From the NCBI GenBank assembly GCA_029261535.1, contig JAJDBF010000061.1:1-64000 (forward strand): 64,000 nucleotides of DNA, written 5' to 3'. The position numbers and the translations under genes are program-made. The DNA comes from Nitrospinaceae bacterium (GTDB lineage Bacteria > Nitrospinota > Nitrospinia > Nitrospinales > Nitrospinaceae). This document shows, piece by piece, positions 54,631 to 64,000 of this stretch. Below the pieces are notes generated by a model, which ran no database searches, was not told the DNA's origin, and worked only from the letters and a program-made list of their open reading frames with translations. How positions within the stretch are numbered: the first letter of the stretch is position 1; the number at the start of each line of letters is the position of its first letter.

Positions 54631-56020
54631 CGATTTGCACCTTCCCCTTTAGCTGATGTTTTTTGACACGGTAACGCATTGAGCGAAAACTCAGGTTGAG
54701 CATTTTCGCGGCCTTGTTGATCATACCGTCGGATTTACTGAGGGCCTTGAGCAGGATACTTTTTTCAATTTCATCCATGGTGTTTTCCAGGTCAATCGGA
54801 CCATCGGTTTCAATCTGAGGCAGACTGGTAATCGTAGAACTGTGAGTGTCTTTGATATCGTCCGGCAAACTGGCGGGGGTAATTAAATCGGATGTTTCTA
54901 AAACAACAGCACGCTCAACAACATTTTCGAGTTCACGGACATTCCCCGGCCAGGAATATTGTTCAAGTATCTTCATGGCCTCCGAATCAATGCCTTCAAT
55001 TTTCGCACCTCCTTTATGTTGCGCGTTGAATTTCTGAAAAAAGTGATCCGCTAAAAAGGGAATGTCTTCTGGTCGGGTTCGAAGTGCGGGAAGTTCGATG
55101 GGAACAACTTTTAACCGGTAGTACAGGTCCTCGCGAAATGTTTTGTCCTTTACGCTGGACTCAAGATTACGATTGGTTGCCGCAACAATTCGCAAATCCA
55201 CCTTGATCGGATGCGTCCCGCCGACACGCACGATTTCCATTTCCTGAAGAACACGTAGCAGTTTGACCTGAACTGACAATGGAGCTTCAGCCACTTCATC
55301 GAGGAAAAACGTGCCTCCGCTCGATGTTTCCATCAAACCAATTTTTGTGGAATCAGCACCGGTGAAAGCTCCTTTTTCGTGTCCAAATAATTCGCTTTCC
55401 AATAAGGCTTCCGGAACCGCACCGCAGTTGATCGAAATAAATGAAAAGTCCCGCCGGGGACTATTGTAATGAAGAGCCTTGGCGACCAGTTCTTTTCCGG
55501 TACCGCTTTCGCCGAGGATCAGGACCGTTGCATTGCTGGTCGCTACTTTGGAAATGTACTGGAACACCTTCTGCATGACGGCACTTTTTCCAATTATATT
55601 GGAAAATTCGTACTTGTCTTTTAAGGCGAGTTTGAGTTGAGTGTTTTCATCGGCCAGGCGTTTCTTCTCGACCGCATTTTTCAGGATGAGTTTTATGTCT
55701 TCATTTTTAAATGGCTTGGTGACGTAATCGAAGGCCCCGGTTTTCATCGCCTGCACCGCCGTCTCCGCCGAAGCAAATGCCGTCATCATAATTACCGGGG
55801 TGTTAGGACGTTCACGCGTCACCGCGTTAAGAACATCCAGGCCGTTAGAGCGCGGCATTTGAATGTCCGTTAAAATGGCATCAAAATCTTCCAGCCGGAG
55901 GAGCTTGACCGCCTCAATTCCATTGCGAGCCGTTTTGACAGAATAGCCCTCATCCTCCAACAGGATAGAAAGGAAATCGCAAATATTTTTTTCATTGTCG
56001 ACAACAAGAATAGAACTCAT
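54623..56020 (-). CDS. Sigma-54-dependent response regulator, PilR/NtrC type
   Basis: 465 residues from ATG 56020 (GTG at 56029 is open too). A receiver domain with phospho-acceptor D52 (LTDIQMP), an AAA+ domain with GESGTGKE and the sigma-54 contact loop GAFTGA, and a Fis-type DNA-binding end (LSFRSMRYRVKKHQL). That last phrase is typical of PilR rather than NtrC. No sensor kinase is adjacent, so its partner is elsewhere. It lies between argG and the LpoA-like gene, with which it overlaps by eight bases. Confidence 0.9.
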   Translation of the reverse strand: MSSILVVDNEKNICDFLSILLEDEGYSVKTARNGIEAVKLLRLEDFDAILTDIQMPRSNGLDVLNAVTRERPNTPVIMMTAFASAETAVQAMKTGAFDYVTKPFKNEDIKLILKNAVEKKRLADENTQLKLALKDKYEFSNIIGKSAVMQKVFQYISKVATSNATVLILGESGTGKELVAKALHYNSPRRDFSFISINCGAVPEALLESELFGHEKGAFTGADSTKIGLMETSSGGTFFLDEVAEAPLSVQVKLLRVLQEMEIVRVGGTHPIKVDLRIVAATNRNLESSVKDKTFREDLYYRLKVVPIELPALRTRPEDIPFLADHFFQKFNAQHKGGAKIEGIDSEAMKILEQYSWPGNVRELENVVERAVVLETSDLITPASLPDDIKDTHSSTITSLPQIETDGPIDLENTMDEIEKSILLKALSKSDGMINKAAKMLNLSFRSMRYRVKKHQLKGKVQIDE

Positions 56021-56036
56021 GCGGCTCACTTAATGA

Positions 56037-57254
56037 TCAGACTTTATATTTGCCATAGGCCTGCGCGTATAGTTTCAGTCGGAGAGCGTTCAACCGGATA
56101 AAGCCTTCAGCATCGTCCTGCCGGTAAACATCGTCTTTTTCAAATGATGCCGTTTCCTTATGATAGAGCAATTTTTCTGCTTTCCTGCCCACCACCCAGC
56201 ATCGACCTTTAAACAGTTTCACCCGCGCCGTGCCCGACACATGTTTCTGCGATTCATCAATGGTTTTCTGGATGAGTTCGCGTTCAGGTGAATACCAGAA
56301 TCCATTATAAACCAGCCTGGCATATTCGGTGATGAGCGAATCGCGCAGGCGCATCACTTCCCGATCCAGGGTGACCGATTCCACGGCGCGATGCGCTTCA
56401 TGCAGAATGGTTCCACCCGGCGTTTCATAGACACCACGCGACTTCATTCCGACAAAACGATTCTCCACAATATCGATCCGACCAATACCATGTTTTCCAC
56501 CATGTTCATTTAACTCGGTGAGAAGAGCATCCGGAGCCATGCGAACGCCATTCAACGCCACAGCATCACCCTCAACATATTCAATTTCCAGTATTCCTGC
56601 TTCATCCGGTGCGTCTTCCGGTGCCACACTCATCAAAAACATATCGGCTTCCGGCTCAAACCAGGGATCTTCCAACACGCCACCTTCAAAACTGATGTGA
56701 AACAAATTGCGGTCGGTGCTATAGGGTTTAGCCTTGGTCACAGGAACGGGGATGTTGTGTTTTTCTGCGTAGTCGATCAAGGCCGTTCGTGAATCGAGAT
56801 CCCATTCGCGCCAGGGTGCAACAATATGAATATCGGGATCCAGCGCAAGGTACGCCAACTCAAACCGGACCTGATCGTTGCCTTTACCAGTGGCACCGTG
56901 GGAAACACCCTCAGCCCCTTCCAGTTGGGCGATTCTGATTTGCTCTTTGGCGATCAGCGGACGGGCAATGGAGGTGCCCAGCAGATAAAAGTTTTCATAA
57001 AAAGCATTGGCACGTAACAGCGGAAAAAGAAAATCGCGGGCGAATTCCAACTTCAGATCTTCAACGTAAACTTTACATGCACCCGTCGCCAATGCTTTTT
57101 CGCGGACGGGCTCAAGTTCAGCACCCTGGCCGATGTCCGCACAAAAAGCGACCACTTCACTTTGATAGGTTTCTTTTAGCCATGGGATAATCACCGAGGT
57201 GTCTAATCCGCCTGAATAGGCCAGCACAATTTTGTTCAACTTTGTTGGTTTCAT
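56037..57254 (-). CDS. argG: Argininosuccinate synthase
   Basis: Joins citrulline and aspartate with ATP in arginine synthesis. 405 residues; ATP loop AYSGGLDTS at 13-21, [13 protein letters not shown], and the family phrases [20 protein letters not shown] and [11 protein letters not shown]. Length and motifs fit the standard bacterial enzyme. argF, argH and others are not adjacent. The ATG at 57254 has no strong ribosome site. Confidence 0.95.
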   Translation of the reverse strand: MKPTKLNKIVLAYSGGLDTSVIIPWLKETYQSEVVAFCADIGQGAELEPVREKALATGACKVYVEDLKLEFARDFLFPLLRANAFYENFYLLGTSIARPLIAKEQIRIAQLEGAEGVSHGATGKGNDQVRFELAYLALDPDIHIVAPWREWDLDSRTALIDYAEKHNIPVPVTKAKPYSTDRNLFHISFEGGVLEDPWFEPEADMFLMSVAPEDAPDEAGILEIEYVEGDAVALNGVRMAPDALLTELNEHGGKHGIGRIDIVENRFVGMKSRGVYETPGGTILHEAHRAVESVTLDREVMRLRDSLITEYARLVYNGFWYSPERELIQKTIDESQKHVSGTARVKLFKGRCWVVGRKAEKLLYHKETASFEKDDVYRQDDAEGFIRLNALRLKLYAQAYGKYKV

Positions 57255-57332
57255 AAATCAACTACCCGAAAAATTTTAGTATGGTTTTTAATGGAGGCCT
57301 GAAGAGTTTTCAAAAATGCCCTGATTATTTAA

Positions 57333-58331
57333 TCAGTCTGCAGGTAATCGGACCCGATGACCGACCAAAAGGCCTGCGGCACCCCAGAGTGGGGCTAATT
57401 CATTGGTGATCAAATACAGCGGGATGGTCTTCATAATATCCTGGAATTTATTTTTATTCAGAAATGCATTTAAAAATAGAGGCTGTTGCATACGCTCAAA
57501 AAGTTTTGCGGGAATGCCGCCTCCAATGTAAACGCCACCGCGAGTCAAAAGTTGAAGCGCCATATCTCCTGCCACTGCACCCAGGATGGAAACAAACCGG
57601 TCAATTGTTTTTCGGCAAGGGCCTTCACTTTCCCGGACTCCCTTCTCCACAATTTCCCTGGCTGTTAAATTGAGCAACTCTTTCTTCGTTTCATTTTTTC
57701 TGTCTGCAGAATTATCGAGCTCCGTGAAATACTGGTGCATTCGTTTTAACCCGGATCCAGACAGTACATCCTCGATGGCTAGAGGCGAGGCTCCCGAGCT
57801 AATTTTGGAAAACAGATCAACCTCCTCCGGGCAAGTCGGTGCCCATCCACAATGACCGCCTTCTGTGTCCAGAACCTTATAGCCGCTGTTTTCAACTGGA
57901 ATTAAAAAAGCCTGGCCCAACCCGGTTCCCGATGACAGGACAGCTTTCCTGCCATGGGCCTCCGGCTCCCCCGCTTGCAATACCAGAAAATCCGACTCGT
58001 TCAAAAGAGGCAGACTGCCCGCGGTTGCTGAGAGGTCGTTAACCAGCAAAACTTGTGAAAATCCAAATTGATTTTTCAAGGAAGCAGAATCAATTTCCCA
58101 GGAATTGTTGGTCAATTTACAACGTCCGTCCCTCACCGGACCAGCCGCACCGAGACAGACCCTATCCACTTGTGCTCCGGTCTCTTTTAAAAATGTTGAC
58201 AGAGTTTCATCGAAGCCCGCAAAGTTCTCGACCCGGTAACCTGCCGACGCTTCCAGCTTCAACTTTTCTTCAGAAAAATCAAATAAGCCCAGGTTAACCT
58301 TGGTTCCACCGATGTCCCCAGCCAGAATCAT
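57333..58331 (-). CDS. glk: Glucokinase
   Basis: 332 residues, E. coli Glk type. N-terminal phosphate loop GDIGGTKVNLGLFD, the sugar-site segment LLVNDLSATAGSLP with catalytic D98, SSGTGLGQAFLI, TEGGHCGWAP and a C-terminal GGIPAKLFERM. Converts glucose to glucose 6-phosphate. It is followed upstream on the same strand by tal and pgi with gaps of 13 and 4 bases, so glk-tal-pgi form one sugar-phosphate operon read pgi-tal-glk. Confidence 0.92.
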   Translation of the reverse strand: MILAGDIGGTKVNLGLFDFSEEKLKLEASAGYRVENFAGFDETLSTFLKETGAQVDRVCLGAAGPVRDGRCKLTNNSWEIDSASLKNQFGFSQVLLVNDLSATAGSLPLLNESDFLVLQAGEPEAHGRKAVLSSGTGLGQAFLIPVENSGYKVLDTEGGHCGWAPTCPEEVDLFSKISSGASPLAIEDVLSGSGLKRMHQYFTELDNSADRKNETKKELLNLTAREIVEKGVRESEGPCRKTIDRFVSILGAVAGDMALQLLTRGGVYIGGGIPAKLFERMQQPLFLNAFLNKNKFQDIMKTIPLYLITNELAPLWGAAGLLVGHRVRLPAD

Positions 58332-58344
58332 TGTTGTTCAGGGC

Positions 58345-59592
58345 TTACAGAAAAGATTCAATGCGGGCATCCAACGCGGCCTGGTCTTTGGTGAAAGACA
58401 TCAGGGCGGATTGCGTCATCAGGTCATCCAGACTCACCGTCTCGGGCCATTTTGCAAAATTCGGAATTTTGCCGTGCTCTTTTATCTGCTCAAGATCGGC
58501 CTCGGTAAAGCGATGAAACACGGACGCATTATTGCTCTCTAAAAAACTCACCAACTGCTCACCTGTCATGTCATCGAGTCGCGGCGTGGCCATCAGCTTG
58601 TCCACAGTACTGCGAAATGAATCGCTGACCTCCCACAAGGAATTACATTTCGCGCCCCACATCTGGTCAAAATCAATGCCCGGCTCCGGATCCACTTCAA
58701 CCTGTCTTTTAATGTCTGCGGGTGTTCGGGAGGAATCGACAAAGTCCTGCATGGATTTGGGCGGGATGGTTTGCACATCGACCCCGCAAAGTGCCGCCAC
58801 CTGATCGCCGTTTCTTATGCTGGCCGCAATCAATTTTGACTGGGAGGCGGAACTCCCTTTTCGTAATTCGAGCAAAGCTCTTTGGGTTGCCATGGTAACT
58901 TTCTCACCGACCATGGACCCACTGCCTAATTTGTTGTCCACCACCACCTGATTGAGTCGCCCCAAAAACACATTGACGTATTCCGGATTCGAAAGCCTGG
59001 CGGCCAGGTAATTTTGTCGCGCAGAAAATCCAAGTGTGAAATTGATCGGCATCCCTTCCTTCGCCAGTTTGCGGACCGAAAGAAAGCCTTCAGGTGTCAG
59101 CGGGATCTTGATGATAAAAAATTCGGGACACACACGAAAATAGCGCCGCGCATATTGGAGTGTCTTGTCGAAATCACGCGCCATAGAAGGGTGCAGTTCG
59201 ACACTCACCTTCACGCCAAAAGCTTTCACCAGGCGAAGGGCGATCCTACAGTTGATGACGAAACCAATTTCAAGAAGAAGCTCTTCACGGCTCATTTCTC
59301 CAGCTTCATTCTTTAATTTTGCCACCGTTTCGGTGATCACATCGTCCATCACACCGCTTTGCACCACCTGATTGGCCAGTGTGTTGTTGGTTGTCAATGC
59401 GGTCAGTTCCTGCCGCCAGACAGACTGGGCAAGCTCCAGGTCTCCGGTATCGATCCACAATTCGGACCCATGACTCTTTAACGCCGCCAGCAGAGGCTCG
59501 CTTTTGTAATCTGAGGAAGTGGTTTCCTGCCCCACTCCCTTGCTGGCTAATTGATGAACAACCTCATCCAATTGTTCGCTGGCAAGCCCCAT
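58345..59592 (-). CDS. tal: Transaldolase (long form) next to pgi
   Basis: 415 residues. Transaldolase core with LWIDTGDLELAQSVWRQ, ALTTNNTLANQV, VSVELHPSMARDF, the Schiff-base lysine K162 in IIKIPLTPEG, and FTLGFSARQNYLAA. It is longer than TalB (about 317) with about 90 extra C-terminal residues. In some bacteria this long type is fused to glucose-6-phosphate isomerase in one chain; here pgi is separate, starting its neighbour only four bases away. Works in the pentose phosphate pathway. Confidence 0.88.
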   Translation of the reverse strand: MGLASEQLDEVVHQLASKGVGQETTSSDYKSEPLLAALKSHGSELWIDTGDLELAQSVWRQELTALTTNNTLANQVVQSGVMDDVITETVAKLKNEAGEMSREELLLEIGFVINCRIALRLVKAFGVKVSVELHPSMARDFDKTLQYARRYFRVCPEFFIIKIPLTPEGFLSVRKLAKEGMPINFTLGFSARQNYLAARLSNPEYVNVFLGRLNQVVVDNKLGSGSMVGEKVTMATQRALLELRKGSSASQSKLIAASIRNGDQVAALCGVDVQTIPPKSMQDFVDSSRTPADIKRQVEVDPEPGIDFDQMWGAKCNSLWEVSDSFRSTVDKLMATPRLDDMTGEQLVSFLESNNASVFHRFTEADLEQIKEHGKIPNFAKWPETVSLDDLMTQSALMSFTKDQAALDARIESFL

Positions 59593-59596
59593 GACC

Positions 59597-60922
59597 TTAT
59601 TCCTTCCCGTAACCTGGTTTGTTTAACAGGCGAAACATATTGCGTTTGTATAATTCTACACCCGGCTGATCAAACGGGTTCACGCCCAATAGATAGCCGG
59701 ACATGGCGACAGCCCGTTGAAAAAAGTAAAACATAGCACCCAGTGTCCTCGGGGATCGGTCTTTCAATTGCAGGGTCAGGTTAGGAACCCCTCCCTCCAG
59801 GTGCGCTTCCACGGTCCCTTTGTAAGCTTTTTCGTTGATAAAATCCAGCGATTTTCCTGCCAGATAAGACAGCCCGTCGCCGTCGCTGGAAGAGGTCGGA
59901 ACGGTGAGTTCTCTATTCGATTTTTCCAGGGTCATGAAGGTTTCAAAGAGGTTGCGCTGTCCATCCTGAACCCATTGCCCCAGAGAATGAAGATCGGTTG
60001 TGAACAGCACAGAAGCAGGAAATATCCCCTTCCCTTCTTTTCCTTCACTCTCACCTGCCAACTGTTTCCACCATTCCAGAATATATTCCAGAGCCGGATG
60101 AAACCCCGACATGACCTCAAGAGTTTTGCCTTGCTGGTAAAGAACGTGACGAATTGCGGCATAGCCGTACGCCGGGTTCCCCAGAAAATCCGCCGTGGCC
60201 GTTGTGATCTTTTCCATATCCCTTGCACCCGCCATCAATTCCACAATTGGAATCCCGGAAACGGCAATGGGAAGCAATCCCACCGGAGTCAATACCGAGA
60301 AGCGTCCACCCACATCATCTGGGATCACAAACGCAGGGTAACCCTCGCCGTCTGCCAGTTCTTTTAATGCTCCCTTGCTACTATCGGTAGTGACCACGAT
60401 GCGCTCGCGTGCTCCCTCAATTCCATGCCTGTTCTCCAGATGTTGTTTTAAAACCCGGAACGCCAGTGCCGGTTCCGTTGTCGTCCCGGATTTTGAAATA
60501 ACGATGAGGGCAAACGACCGGGTCCCAATCAGTTCCAGCAGGTCGGTGAGATAATCGGAACTTATGTTGTGTCCTGCGAAATACATCTCCGGCCCACCCC
60601 GCTTGTATCTCGAAAGCTGATTCCCGAAAGTATGGGAGCAGAAGGTCAAAGCCGCCCTGGCCCCGAGATAAGAACCCCCAATGCCGATGCAGACCACCAC
60701 CTCGGCGAGGCCACGCAAACGCTCGGCCTCTCTGTTCACATCAACAAGCAAGCTATCGGGCGTGTTCGAGGGGAGATGCAACCAACCAAGAAATTCGCTT
60801 CCTGCTCCTTCACCCTTTTCCATGCTCTGGTGAATCCGGGTCACCTTTTCCTGGCAATCCGCCAGGGCACTTCCTGAAATAAACGGGCTGATATTCTGCA
60901 GGTCGAGCTTGATGGCGGTCAT
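59597..60922 (-). CDS. pgi: Glucose-6-phosphate isomerase
   Basis: 441 residues, a short bacterial form. Signatures GIGGSYLGARAALTF, the phosphate-binding VISKSGTTTEPALAFRV and GGRFSVLTPVGLLP are clear. Interconverts glucose 6-phosphate and fructose 6-phosphate. tal follows after four bases and glk after that, so the operon takes glucose into glycolysis and the pentose phosphate pathway. The ATG at 60922 has AAAGGAT as a weak ribosome site. Confidence 0.94.
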   Translation of the reverse strand: MTAIKLDLQNISPFISGSALADCQEKVTRIHQSMEKGEGAGSEFLGWLHLPSNTPDSLLVDVNREAERLRGLAEVVVCIGIGGSYLGARAALTFCSHTFGNQLSRYKRGGPEMYFAGHNISSDYLTDLLELIGTRSFALIVISKSGTTTEPALAFRVLKQHLENRHGIEGARERIVVTTDSSKGALKELADGEGYPAFVIPDDVGGRFSVLTPVGLLPIAVSGIPIVELMAGARDMEKITTATADFLGNPAYGYAAIRHVLYQQGKTLEVMSGFHPALEYILEWWKQLAGESEGKEGKGIFPASVLFTTDLHSLGQWVQDGQRNLFETFMTLEKSNRELTVPTSSSDGDGLSYLAGKSLDFINEKAYKGTVEAHLEGGVPNLTLQLKDRSPRTLGAMFYFFQRAVAMSGYLLGVNPFDQPGVELYKRNMFRLLNKPGYGKE

Positions 60923-60979
60923 CAGGAAATATCCTTTAGAAAAAGAAGAGGGGAGTTGCGACAGGAGGGACCAGTGACA

Positions 60980-62536
60980 TCACGAAGATTTAGCGGGTTG
61001 CTTGAGAGTGATCAGAAAATAGTTGCGAATCAGCTTTAGCTGAACCATGCGGTCGGCGGTGGAACGGGCCTTGTCCTTTGAGTCAAAAGTACCGACTCGT
61101 ATCTTATACCAGTAACCGCCTTTTTTGCGCTCCACCTTAAGAACATAAGCCCCGTTAATGCTGTTTCTGTGGATGGACTGAATTAATTTATCCGCCTTGG
61201 CCTGGGTCGTCACTGCGGCGACCTGCACAGTGTAAGTTCTATCATCTGCAACGGTGGCGGGTTGTGGGTGGACTTCCTGCTCCCATTCAATCCCTTCACC
61301 ATCCTCCAGCATCGAATCCGCAGATTTCAATTGCCAGTCAATCAGGGCCGCACCCGCAAGTGTGAGAAAAACAGCCAACCCAAAAACGCCAAACTTCACC
61401 CTTGTCGGCTGGCCTCCAAGAGAATGAATTCCATCCATTGCCTTGAGGACGAGAGCCTTCAGGCCCCCGACAACCTGCCCAAGGATCCAGTCAAAAATCC
61501 CCAAGACATGACGGCCCCAGGTCTTGACGATCCCGGTTTGGATCAGCAAGGATTTTAATATTCTTCGATCTTCAGAGGTGAACAGTCGCACCTGTTTCCA
61601 TTTGCCACCCAACCGGGCTTCTTCTGCCTGGTCGATGAGGACTCCCCTCAGCGCAGGTTTCAATTCTGAAAACACGGCACCGCATTTTTTATGCAAAATC
61701 GGATCACCGGTCTCAAACCGTTTTTCTGCGTAACAAAGACCGATGATATCCCTGAGTCGGGCTCCCTGCTCGGGCTCCGCTTCCGAAAGAGCGTGCAGAT
61801 AAAATTCAATAGTGTGAGTGTCATTACGATTTTTGGTGAGAAGTACCGGCAACATAAAACGGGCGATTTTTTTATGCGACCCGGTTTTGAGTTCCAGAGC
61901 CTTGCGAAATACCGGTTCGGATTTATGGGTGAACAGGTCTTTCTCCAGAAACCACGAAGCCAGAAAATCAACCAGCGGTTCGTCATCAAAATGTTGCGCT
62001 TGCAGGATGAGGAGAAGGATATCGATTTCCCGCGAGGTCGGGTCCGCCTTGCGTGTCAGGGAAGACACCATGACATCGCGAAACCGGATATCCTCTGGGT
62101 CCCGCAGGAATGCCTGTAGAAATATCCGCTGTGCCTCATAATCCTCAATACCCGTTGCCAGCAGATATTCGGCGTACTCCTTAAGAGCTCGCTGACGAAG
62201 ACGCTTGCCGGTTCCCGGCCAAAAATAGGAGGAGCGGGTGAAATCAATTAAATTTTTAAAACGGCTATTGATTTCCTCACGACCGGCCTGTAAATCAATC
62301 TCGCGCAGGCCAGCAAGCGCACGGGCGAATCGCCAATCGCCGAGGAAGCCGAAGGCAATGATCCCAACAACCATCGAGGTGCCCAGCAGTGACCATTTCA
62401 GAACGGTGTCGTCGACCTGCATGCCGTGAAAAAATACTTCGTGCATGGCAAACAAGACTCCGTAGCCGCAAGTGATCATCAGCATCACCACAACGCCCAT
62501 GCGAACGAAGATGAATTTAAAACCCTGGTATACCAT
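60980..62536 (-). CDS. Membrane protein with C-terminal SPOR domain
   Basis: 518 residues. Two N-terminal membrane segments (about 12-30 and 46-68), a helical repeat-like cytosolic part, a third membrane segment (about 380-400, GVFGLAVFLTLAGAALI), then a periplasmic SPOR domain at about 432-512 (YTVQVAAVTTQAKADKLIQS and YWYKIRVGTFDSKDKA). SPOR domains bind denuded peptidoglycan at the division site. Its start overlaps the end of the upstream PBP1A gene by 20 bases, which ties it to wall synthesis. The middle part is not recognised. Confidence 0.85.
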   Translation of the reverse strand: MVYQGFKFIFVRMGVVVMLMITCGYGVLFAMHEVFFHGMQVDDTVLKWSLLGTSMVVGIIAFGFLGDWRFARALAGLREIDLQAGREEINSRFKNLIDFTRSSYFWPGTGKRLRQRALKEYAEYLLATGIEDYEAQRIFLQAFLRDPEDIRFRDVMVSSLTRKADPTSREIDILLLILQAQHFDDEPLVDFLASWFLEKDLFTHKSEPVFRKALELKTGSHKKIARFMLPVLLTKNRNDTHTIEFYLHALSEAEPEQGARLRDIIGLCYAEKRFETGDPILHKKCGAVFSELKPALRGVLIDQAEEARLGGKWKQVRLFTSEDRRILKSLLIQTGIVKTWGRHVLGIFDWILGQVVGGLKALVLKAMDGIHSLGGQPTRVKFGVFGLAVFLTLAGAALIDWQLKSADSMLEDGEGIEWEQEVHPQPATVADDRTYTVQVAAVTTQAKADKLIQSIHRNSINGAYVLKVERKKGGYWYKIRVGTFDSKDKARSTADRMVQLKLIRNYFLITLKQPAKSS

Positions 62537-64000
62537 TACCCGTTGCCTGTCCTGTCACAGGGGGAGCCGGAACCAGTTCATGGCTCGATCCCATAGTTTC
62601 GTTGAACAAAGGTGCCATCCGGAGAGGTGCTTCCAGTTTAATCGCAACCTCCAGCGGATTTGGAGAATTGGCTGTGGCGAGGTAGCCCGTGTTCGCTTCC
62701 ACTCTGGCAAAGCGAATACCGTCCGGCACCGGGAACTTTACCTGTGCCTTACCCTCAAGTGCCTTCTGCATGAAGTATGTCCAGATTGGAGCCGCCGCAG
62801 AAGCACCCGTTATGCCCTTGTCATTTTTGTCGAGCATGGGGAGGTTATTGTCTTTACCCACCCAGACGCTGGTCGATAAATCTTTGGTGAACCCGTTGAA
62901 CCAGGCATCTTTAAAGTCATTGGTGGTGCCCGTTTTTCCACCGGCGGGATGCTTGAAGCCCATACGGCGGACCACCCTGCCAGTTCCCTGATCCACAACT
63001 CCCGACATCATATCGAGTAGGGGGTAAATCGCTTTCTGTGAAAACTTCTGCACCCCGTGATAAAAATGTTCGTAGAGCGGAATGCCTCGGTAATCTTCAA
63101 CCCGCTGAATCATGTAGGGCTCGTTCACAACGCCGAGGTTGGCAATCGCACTGTAGGCAGAAGCCATTTCCAAAGGTGAAACACCGGAGGTCCCAAGCGC
63201 CAGCGATAAATGCGGTCCCAGATGGCTGGTGATACCAAACTGTCGTGCGGTGCGGATCACCCGCTGGGGTGTGACCTGATGAATCAGTTTGGCGGACACC
63301 ACATTGAGGGAACGCATCAACGCTTTTTTCAAAACGATAGGACCATCGTATTGATCGTTAAAATTTTTGGGTTGCCAGGGTTTCGAGCCCGGCACCGGGA
63401 TGGTCACCGCTTCATCCACCACAATGCTGGCCGGGTTGAGACCAAGATGCTCCATCGCGGTGAAGTATACGAACGGTTTGAAGGAAGAGCCCGGCATACG
63501 CACATTGGACACCGCCCGGTTGAACTGGCTCTGAGAATACTTGCGCCCACCCAGCATGGCACGCACGGCACCGGTTTTATTTTCAACCGACACCAATGCC
63601 GCTTGCAAGGGACGCACCCCGTCGAGTTCCGGCTTGAGTCTTTTTTCAAGAGCGGTGAGGTGAGTCTCCACCGAACGCTGGGCGAATCGCTGATAGCGGG
63701 AGTCCAGAGTGGTAAAAATTTTGAGCCCGCCGAAATGAACAAATTCCTTGCCGTACTTTTCTTCCAATCTCGACAAAACAAAATTCACAAAGTACAAATT
63801 CGGATTGGATTCCTGTTTGACCGGCACCAGGCCCAACGGCTCATTCAACGTGGCATTCATCTCGCCTTGCGTAATGAAACGAAGTTTTACCAGGCGATTT
63901 AAAACGTATCGTGTGCGTTCCATGGCCCGATCCAGATTCATATAAGGATTCCGGTGATTGGGTGCGTTGGGCAACCCCGCCAACATTGCCGCCTGTAGCA
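62517..64000 (-). CDS. Second class A penicillin-binding protein (PBP1A-like), N-terminus outside the window
   Basis: The frame is open to base 64000 (LQAAMLAGLPNAP), so the visible 494 codons are the C-terminal part; the anchor and most of the transglycosylase domain lie beyond the edge. Visible are the end of the transglycosylase (MLAGLPNAPNHRNPY) and the transpeptidase motifs S-x-x-K in MPGSSFKPF, SLN and KTGTTNDFKD. The visible part is complete and in frame. It differs clearly from the PBP1A at 50082, so it is a paralogue. It overlaps the SPOR gene by 20 bases. Confidence 0.92.
   Translation of the reverse strand, partial: LQAAMLAGLPNAPNHRNPYMNLDRAMERTRYVLNRLVKLRFITQGEMNATLNEPLGLVPVKQESNPNLYFVNFVLSRLEEKYGKEFVHFGGLKIFTTLDSRYQRFAQRSVETHLTALEKRLKPELDGVRPLQAALVSVENKTGAVRAMLGGRKYSQSQFNRAVSNVRMPGSSFKPFVYFTAMEHLGLNPASIVVDEAVTIPVPGSKPWQPKNFNDQYDGPIVLKKALMRSLNVVSAKLIHQVTPQRVIRTARQFGITSHLGPHLSLALGTSGVSPLEMASAYSAIANLGVVNEPYMIQRVEDYRGIPLYEHFYHGVQKFSQKAIYPLLDMMSGVVDQGTGRVVRRMGFKHPAGGKTGTTNDFKDAWFNGFTKDLSTSVWVGKDNNLPMLDKNDKGITGASAAAPIWTYFMQKALEGKAQVKFPVPDGIRFARVEANTGYLATANSPNPLEVAIKLEAPLRMAPLFNETMGSSHELVPAPPVTGQATGNGIPGF

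Noticed and set aside
1-64000. CRISPR arrays, tRNA and rRNA genes
   Set aside because: No regularly spaced repeats, cloverleaf-like T-arm sequences or rRNA segments were seen by eye; a tRNAscan and Infernal run would settle it.

Overview
The window is chromosomal DNA of a Gram-negative bacterium with dense, mostly housekeeping gene content. Outer-membrane and periplasm functions (an MlaA-type lipid protein, an LpoA-like activator, class A penicillin-binding proteins, MltG, many exported TPR proteins) show a diderm cell. A siroheme nitrite/sulfite reductase, a chlorite-dismutase-family protein fused to a PCP_red domain and partial complex I genes suggest a nitrite-oxidising Nitrospinota (Nitrospina-like) lineage. 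That assignment is inference from gene content, not from a database search.

Layout. 1-138: right end of an IS30-family element that runs off the left edge. 186-839: nth. 1061-4911: a co-directional block ilvN-ilvC-psd-pssA-accD joining branched-chain amino acid, phospholipid and fatty acid synthesis; ilvB is not next to ilvN. 4988-7108: a DnaJ-MORN fusion, two tiny ORFs and the PCP_red-Cld fusion. 7323-9556: rocD, an FMN reductase and a GNAT acetyltransferase. 9572-18021: a minus-strand run with a YyaL-type thioredoxin-domain protein, MlaA, a membrane TPR protein, an MFS-spermidine synthase-TPR fusion and a sulfatase-modifying-factor-like protein. 18172-21505: HisN-like phosphatase, DUF2203, a small exported protein with its own promoter, structured leader and terminator, and two small unknowns. 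21514-25891: half-size TauE, DctA/GltP symporter, citrate synthase, ClpS, DUF3108. 25901-28847: Nfu-like scaffold with a small partner, YraN and two membrane proteins.

29245-35116: nitrite/sulfite reductase, then yicC-gmk-hisC-mltG. 35315-41804: a large secreted M6 metalloprotease with FG-GAP-like repeats and an 815-residue exported TPR protein. 42152-46579: nuoE-nuoG-nuoD behind a good sigma70-like promoter, without nuoF. 46715-50042: flippase-like membrane protein, a TatA-like protein with a long tail, a small exported TPR protein, an LRR protein and DUF5069. 50082-56020: PBP1A facing an LpoA-like protein, which is coupled to a PilR-type regulator. 56037-60922: argG, glk, tal and pgi. 60980-64000: a SPOR-domain membrane protein overlapping a second PBP1A, which is cut by the right edge.

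No CRISPR array, tRNA or rRNA gene was recognised. The most unusual items are the domain fusions (PCP_red-Cld, DnaJ-MORN, MFS-SpeE-TPR, nitrite reductase with a helical tail, TatA with a tail), the nuoE-G-D set, the leader with two mutually exclusive hairpins before the 151-residue exported protein, and the separate but adjacent tal and pgi.
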